Shown piece after piece: positions 33,031-33,099 of a DNA stretch of 33,099 nt (its first letter is position 1; each line of letters starts with the position of its first letter). Source of the stretch: Acidobacteriota bacterium (GTDB lineage: Bacteria > Acidobacteriota > Blastocatellia > Pyrinomonadales > Pyrinomonadaceae); contig JAHBSH010000024.1 of assembly GCA_019639215.1 (NCBI GenBank), positions 1 to 33,099 of the forward strand, written 5' to 3'. The notes beneath the pieces were generated by a model. That model was given only the letters and a program-made list of their open reading frames with translations, had not been told where the DNA came from and ran no database searches. The position numbers and the translations under genes were made by a program.

Positions 33031-33046
33031 GTTGCGTTCACGCAAC
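33031..33046. promoter_or_regulatory. Inverted repeat GTTGCGT/ACGCAAC and nearby direct repeat
   Basis: GTTGCGT (33031-33037) and ACGCAAC (33040-33046) form a perfect seven-base palindrome with a two-base centre. GCAACACC occurs at 33042-33049 and again 22 bases later at 33064-33071. It may belong to the control region of a gene beyond the window edge. Confidence 0.4.
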
Positions 33047-33099
33047 ACCTGCTGCGTCTAAAAGCAACACCAGCCTTAGGCTGAAATGAAATTTTTTCG

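Noticed and set aside
33031..33071. CRISPR array at the right edge
   Set aside because: Only one short direct repeat pair is present, with no regular spacers and no cas gene.

Overview
The window is a gene-dense, ordinary-looking bacterial chromosome segment. It holds about 36 protein genes, one tRNA gene and no visible phage, transposase or CRISPR array. Base composition looks slightly below 50% GC and is fairly even. The organism is Gram-negative: it has an LptE-like lipoprotein, signal peptidase I and a PilT-type pilus motor. The gene mix suggests Acidobacteriota, perhaps class Blastocatellia: a PilT neighbour with an MJ0042-type zinc ribbon, a K+-dependent membrane pyrophosphatase with its glutamate in TM5, an ECF sigma factor with no visible anti-sigma partner, and several start codons lying just behind a -10 box. 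This placement is an inference from family resemblance, not a database result.

Layout. Positions 1-2979 hold argG (minus, cut by the window edge) divergent from argH, then a hotdog thioesterase; two strong palindromes lie between the arginine genes. Positions 3070-8726 run on the plus strand: tilS, ftsH with its own promoter, folP, an lptE-like gene and holA. Positions 8727-8890 are a convergent intergenic region made almost entirely of inverted repeats. Positions 8891-13887 run on the minus strand: a zinc-ribbon/pseudo-receiver protein behind pilT, then queA-GNAT-thiE, tRNA-Leu(CAA) and a pterin carbinolamine dehydratase. Positions 13932-18365 are a tightly packed plus-strand operon: lipoprotein, DUF1015, GNAT, a small HExxH membrane protein, a short-chain dehydrogenase and a WalJ-like nuclease. 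A DUF1508 (YegP) gene follows with its own terminator, then a NamZ-like (DUF1343) gene and a D-2-hydroxyacid dehydrogenase.

Positions 21099-24838 are a minus-strand cluster: YjbQ, DUF3052, YdeI-like, a HerA-like DUF853 ATPase and an ASCH/winged-helix protein. Positions 25108-27228 encode the membrane pyrophosphatase. Positions 27276-29856 are lepB-carA-methyltransferase on the minus strand. A class V aminotransferase, an anchored exported protein (minus) and an ECF sigma factor with a strong terminator close the window.

Most genes are housekeeping: arginine and pyrimidine supply, folate, thiamine, tRNA modification, replication, envelope export and protein quality control. No new defence or mobile system was found. 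The items most worth a second look are the paired palindromes between argG and argH, the zinc-ribbon/pseudo-receiver partner of PilT, the TM5-glutamate pyrophosphatase, the unrecognised HExxH membrane protein, the ASCH/winged-helix fusion, and the 16-bp inverted-repeat element downstream of holA.
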